From Coprinellus micaceus (taxonomy: Eukaryota; Basidiomycota; Agaricomycetes; Agaricales; Psathyrellaceae), in contig OX596338.1 in the NCBI GenBank assembly GCA_951394405.1, positions 744,001 through 808,000 on the forward strand: a stretch of DNA of 64,000 nucleotides, written 5' to 3'. The translations under genes and the position numbers were made by a program. Position 1 is the stretch's first letter, and every line of letters starts with the position of its first letter. Below, piece by piece: positions 61,582-64,000 of this stretch. The notes under the pieces are model-generated. The model saw only the letters and a program-made list of their open reading frames with translations. It ran no database searches and was not told the origin of the DNA.

Positions 61582-63810
61582 ATGGATCCGACCCAACCCC
61601 ATGCTGGAGGCGCGTATCCGGATCATGGGCAGCATCCAGGTCACGGGCAACATCCGGGTCATGGGCAGCAACCTTCGGATGACGGTGGTGGGGTAAATAC
61701 TGTCCCTCCAGGCCCATTACCTTGACTGATGCATTGCCACCTTTCAGGGCGTCTGGGGTAGTCGGTGGAATCCTCATTCCACCAGGCTCCCGCAATCTTA
61801 CATGCGTACCTCAGTGCAAGAAGTTCAAGACTCTCGTCCAAGTATGGCTGCTGCACAAAGGGACGGTCGTGCGGGCAACCAAAGCCCCATGAGCTTCGAT
61901 GAAGGTGTCCGCCTCACTACCCAGCCGCCGCCTGAAGGCGGTCATAACCAGCCTCAGGGCTTTCATCAGCACTCTCTGAACGCCATTCAATCGGCCGCGC
62001 CTATCCATGCCCCAAATGCCCCCGCTTCCCTTCCGCCTCATTCATTACAAGCACCCCAACCTGGACCTAGGCCTCCATTCGTACCGCCACCACCACCACC
62101 ACCACTGCCAGGGCGACCGCCACCAGAGCTACCATCTGTCCCCGCGACATCGACCTCGACGTCACAGGGGTTCGTATCAGCGGCGGTCTCTGGAGCTCCC
62201 TTACAAGAATCGCCCAACGCTTTTGGGCGTACCCCTCCCGCTCAGCTTCCACCTGGCTCATTTCCCAATACAAATGTTCGTGACCAGCCACCGCCCCTAC
62301 CCCCCCGACCCAACCACAGACCCGCATGGATTCCGAATGAAGCCGATCCCATTCCTCCAGCCGGTACAGCCAATTTCCCTCATCCTAGTGGTCAAGTCCC
62401 GCCTGACCATCCACAAGGTGATCCCCCTGTTCCTGGATGGGTGCTTTACATCGGTCGTGAAATTCGCCTCAACATGGAGAATGCATTCAGAGCCTATCAG
62501 GGTACGGTTCAGGGCACTATAGACGCATCCGTGGCTGGCATGGAAAGTCGCTTGTTGGACAAGATAACAGCGCATTCTTCGATGCAGACCGACGACGAGG
62601 AAGAGGCAAATGCCAAGAAGGCTCCACGTCGAAGGACTCGCCGCAAACGGACAGAGGATGAGAACAGCTACCATGTGAGGTTGATACGTTCGAATCGAAG
62701 ACAGATTAGGTCCTGACCATGACATCTAGGGCGTGATGCGAGGCTGGCTGGCTGGGAAGAACCTCCAACGAACAGGAGCCCTTCCACCGCTACCTCCCAA
62801 GCTTCAGGAAATCCGCGTATTCTTCGAATTTCACCAAGGACCTGGACCTTCTGCGGCGAATCCTCGTTTCGATTGGAATTCGCAGTTCTCATCGGAGTGG
62901 AATAGTACTCTATTACTTCTGCTGGCAGAAGAATGGATCAAGTACATCGCGGACGTGGACAGCTTCAACAGAGAGAACCTCGACGAGCAGTTCTTCGACT
63001 TGGGGGGAGTGAAGAAGATATTGACTACGAAGCTCCGAGAGGTTAGGAAGGCCTTCTTTGAACATTACGACCCTCAGACAGAGATGATGGATTCCTCGGA
63101 GCAGAGGCGGACCGCGATTGAGGGTCGGAAGCGGGAGGGAATGGAGAAGTCGCGCCACAGCAGTCGTTTACACGGAGTGAGTCCCACTGTGCGCTTACCG
63201 GCATCCCCAAGTGGCTAACTCTTCTCCTAGACTTTCCTACGCCGTCGCAAGATCGTCAATTACAACCGAGAGGTTGGTCATAACCCGGACTTTTGGGCTG
63301 CCGTTGGGGAAATGCTCGATGCCCTTGGAGAGCAGGGCATGAGCAGCGATGAATCGGAATGCGAACGATCAGACACGATACCCTACGGAAGGAAGAGGAA
63401 GATGGTACGGCGAATACCCAGGCGTTGGGTGTCACACGAAATTGCGCTTGTTTGGAAGTACGTCGAGTCGCGCTACGACGATATGCCAGCAAGGCGAAGG
63501 CGGGGCAATCTTCCCTTCGACAGGATCTTTGAAGGGAAAGAACAGCCAGACTCTTTCATCGACCCAACCTCGGTAGTGAATGACCTACCCGTCAACTGGT
63601 ACGATCAGCTATGGTGGAAGAACCTCCTTCCCGTGCGACGTGCCACGATCAGCGACACTCCCCACAAGCCACTGCCAGACGTTCCGGTGAGTATCTTTTT
63701 TTTTCCCTTAAGGGTACCGCAGCGTCTGACAACATGAGTAGGTTCATCTCCCGATGTAGTCCTGCGCTGTGACGCCACATCGACGACTGAATGTATAATA
63801 GTGTCCATAT
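60935..63810 (+). repeat. Right arm of inverted repeat
   Basis: Reverse-complement match to 42,138-45,081 with one substitution noticed (T at 62803) and one length difference at the outer end, where 8 bases (60967-60974) replace 76 in the left arm. On the right the homology stops at 63810, while the sequence runs on to the window end with unrelated bases relative to the left arm flank. Confidence 0.93.
61582..63759 (+). CDS. Transposon-associated proline-rich protein, right copy
   Basis: Five exons (61582-61692, 61748-62674, 62730-63176, 63231-63686, 63742-63759) join in phase 0 throughout to 652 residues. Exon 1 encodes Gly/His/Gln repeats. Residues about 60-250 are proline-rich with a formin-like PPPPPPPLPGRPPPELP run. 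Residues about 285-330 could form an amphipathic helix (YIGREIRLNMENAFRAYQG) and are followed by an acidic cluster and a strongly basic KKAPRRRTRRKR, a likely nuclear signal. Exons 3-4 hold the conserved part: VFFEFHQGPGPSAANPRFDW, FDLGGVKKILTTKLREVRKA, RRIPRRWVSHEIALVWKYVE. No nuclease, helicase or zinc motif is seen. Gene order suggests an accessory protein of the element, like the second protein many CACTA elements encode; this is inference. Confidence 0.75.
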
Positions 63811-64000
63811 ATGAAGGGATGGGCCTCTTTCTTTCAGTACTCAGCTCCGACGCTCCTTCGCGTTCCATGGCATTGTGTCCGTGGGACCGTATATGCATGA
63901 TTGGCACCGCCTTACTGGCCATCCCCCTTTGCACTACGAACAAGAACGTGCAGTACTTACCTTTGTCCCAGTGAACAAGGTTAGATGCGACCAACTTGGA
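63760..64000. other. 3' flank of accessory gene to window end
   Basis: The repeat arm ends at 63810. The rest has an open minus-strand frame without recognisable motifs. The element may continue past the window edge. Confidence 0.35.

Larger units (their letters stand above)
57125..64000 (+). mobile_element. CACTA-like DNA transposon, right end outside window
   Basis: A transposase gene and the accessory gene (61582-63759) lie in the same orientation 0.9 kb apart, and part of this unit (60,935-63,810) is duplicated in inverted orientation at 42,138-45,081. Neither terminus was identified: the right one lies beyond 64,000 or past 63,810 without a recognisable repeat, the left one is upstream of 57,125. 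Boundaries given here are therefore only those of the recognised genes to the window end. Confidence 0.65.

Noticed and set aside
1..64000. CRISPR arrays, riboswitches, bacterial promoters
   Set aside because: No regularly spaced direct repeats were seen and the genome is eukaryotic by intron content and gene families.

Overview
The window looks like nuclear DNA of a basidiomycete, most likely a mushroom-forming agaricomycete. Coding regions are split by many 48-90 nt GT-AG introns. The recognisable families are typical of that group: two DUF6535/HEAT membrane proteins, DUF4246, an F-box/LRR protein, a Tnp2 (CACTA-type) transposase, a PNS1 choline-transporter-like protein and a 'GRPG' multigene-family protein. 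No bacterial-style operons, rRNA, convincing tRNA or CRISPR were seen.

Layout. 0.4-3.2 kb: a tandem duplication of a coiled-coil/AT-hook gene (minus strand). 3.7-5.4 kb: a single-pass membrane protein (plus). 5.9-8.0 kb: DUF4246 (minus). 8.55-10.7 kb: the kinetochore protein Mif2/CENP-C (minus). 12.0-24.7 kb: a long DUF6535-HEAT protein, the mitochondrial tRNA 2-thiouridylase SLM3/MTU1, and a shorter DUF6535-HEAT paralog with an apparent frameshift, all plus strand. 25.9-27.4 kb: a single-exon F-box/LRR protein (minus). 27.7-30.8 kb: PNS1-like transporter (plus). 32.8-33.8 kb: RING-finger protein with a SUMO-interaction-like motif (plus).

From about 33.8 kb rightwards the window is gene-poor and repeat-rich. 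It holds a probable C2H2 protein, a CxxC/HxxxC protein, a GRPG-family protein, a WD40 protein and two orphan genes among long unassignable stretches. A 2.9-kb inverted repeat with one substitution noticed lies at 42,138-45,081 and 60,935-63,810. Each arm carries the same 652-residue five-exon gene. The right arm sits directly downstream of a full-length Tnp2 transposase gene (57,125-60,672), so the right side is probably a CACTA-like element running past the window end, and the left arm a recent inverted partial copy without the transposase.

Functionally the left part is a mix of housekeeping genes (centromere, mitochondrial tRNA modification, membrane transport) and lineage-specific genes. 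No shared pathway is evident. Exon coordinates were worked out by reading splice sites and checking frames; they are predictions without transcript support.
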